Made by a program: the position numbers and the translations under genes. Of a stretch of DNA of 64,000 bases, positions 63,947-64,000 are shown piece by piece. This DNA comes from Ahaetulla prasina (Eukaryota; Chordata; Lepidosauria; Squamata; Colubridae), in NCBI RefSeq assembly GCF_028640845.1, contig NC_080548.1, positions 14,168,814 through 14,232,813 on the forward strand. Reading direction: 5' to 3'. Within the stretch, counting starts at the first letter, position 1; every line of letters begins with the position of its first letter. The notes below the pieces were generated by a model. That model had not been told where the DNA came from. It ran no database searches and saw nothing but the letters and a program-made list of their open reading frames with translations.

Positions 63947-64000
63947 CTAGACAGCTAAGCTAACAAACTAGCTCATCAATTAGTCAGTTTTAACGTAATT

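Overview
The window looks like a piece of a colubroid snake chromosome, or of a close squamate relative. It has intron-split vertebrate genes, CR1, L2, L1 and L3-like LINEs, tRNA-headed squamate SINEs, a SPIN-like hAT transposon, and LINE 3' tails that run into pentanucleotide arrays such as (ATTCT)n and (GTTAT)n. Squamate origin is close to certain from the repeats. Snake rather than lizard is inferred from the LINE-tail microsatellites.

Three protein-coding genes can be read exon by exon. EXTL1 (+ strand) enters from the left, and its last three coding exons lie at 608-3523. SLC30A2, the vesicular zinc transporter ZnT2 (- strand), is complete: eight coding exons at 51655-23966 join to a 373-residue protein with every splice phase consistent. 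TRIM63, the muscle ubiquitin ligase MuRF1 (- strand), contributes its last two coding exons at 62979-61279, and the rest lies to the right. The order and orientation EXTL1(+), SLC30A2(-), TRIM63(-) match human 1p36.11. The three genes have no shared function; this is conserved synteny, not an operon.

Region by region: 1-3.9 kb is the EXTL1 3' end with its poly(A) signal. 3.9-23.8 kb is the convergent intergenic space between EXTL1 and SLC30A2, almost all of it dead transposons. 23.8-51.7 kb is SLC30A2, whose introns are stuffed with nested MITEs, SINEs and LINE 3' ends. 51.6-53.2 kb is a CpG-rich SLC30A2 promoter region with a 34-bp minisatellite, next to a 530-bp polypurine tract that opens intron 1. 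53.5-61.2 kb is repeats and a possible TRIM63 3' UTR. 61.3-64 kb is TRIM63.

Working names for repeat families used below. MITE-P: ~65-150 bp near-perfect foldback starting CAGGGGTCTCCAACC with 8-bp target duplications (hAT-like). MITE-G: hAT-like, starts CAGTGGTGAAAT, with internal foldbacks around TTTTAAAAGCATTTTTT. MITE-H: shorter hAT-like elements with CAGNGGTG ends and ACCGGTTC inside. MITE-A: ~400 bp, TA-flanked, ends TACAGGTAGTCCTCGACTTA. MITE-T: TA-flanked, ends CCGTATTTTTCGGAGTATAA. MITE-Q and MITE-S: two further foldbacks. LINE-B: a CR1/L2-group LINE whose 3' end reads GGGGCGTGCATAAG. L3-like LINE: ends ACTTGGCCAATAAA then (ATTCT)n. SINE-1: tRNA-headed Sauria-type. SINE-2: tRNA-headed, ends GAGGGGAACCTTTACCTTTA. 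SINE-3: tRNA-headed, contains GGCCGGATGCCCTTCCTGAC.

I found no undescribed biochemical system. The most distinctive items are the complete snake ZnT2 gene, its repeat-built promoter with clustered metal-response cores, a 128-bp higher-order minisatellite in the last EXTL1 intron, a SPIN element with three 96-bp internal units, and insertion series whose order can be dated from intact target-site duplications.
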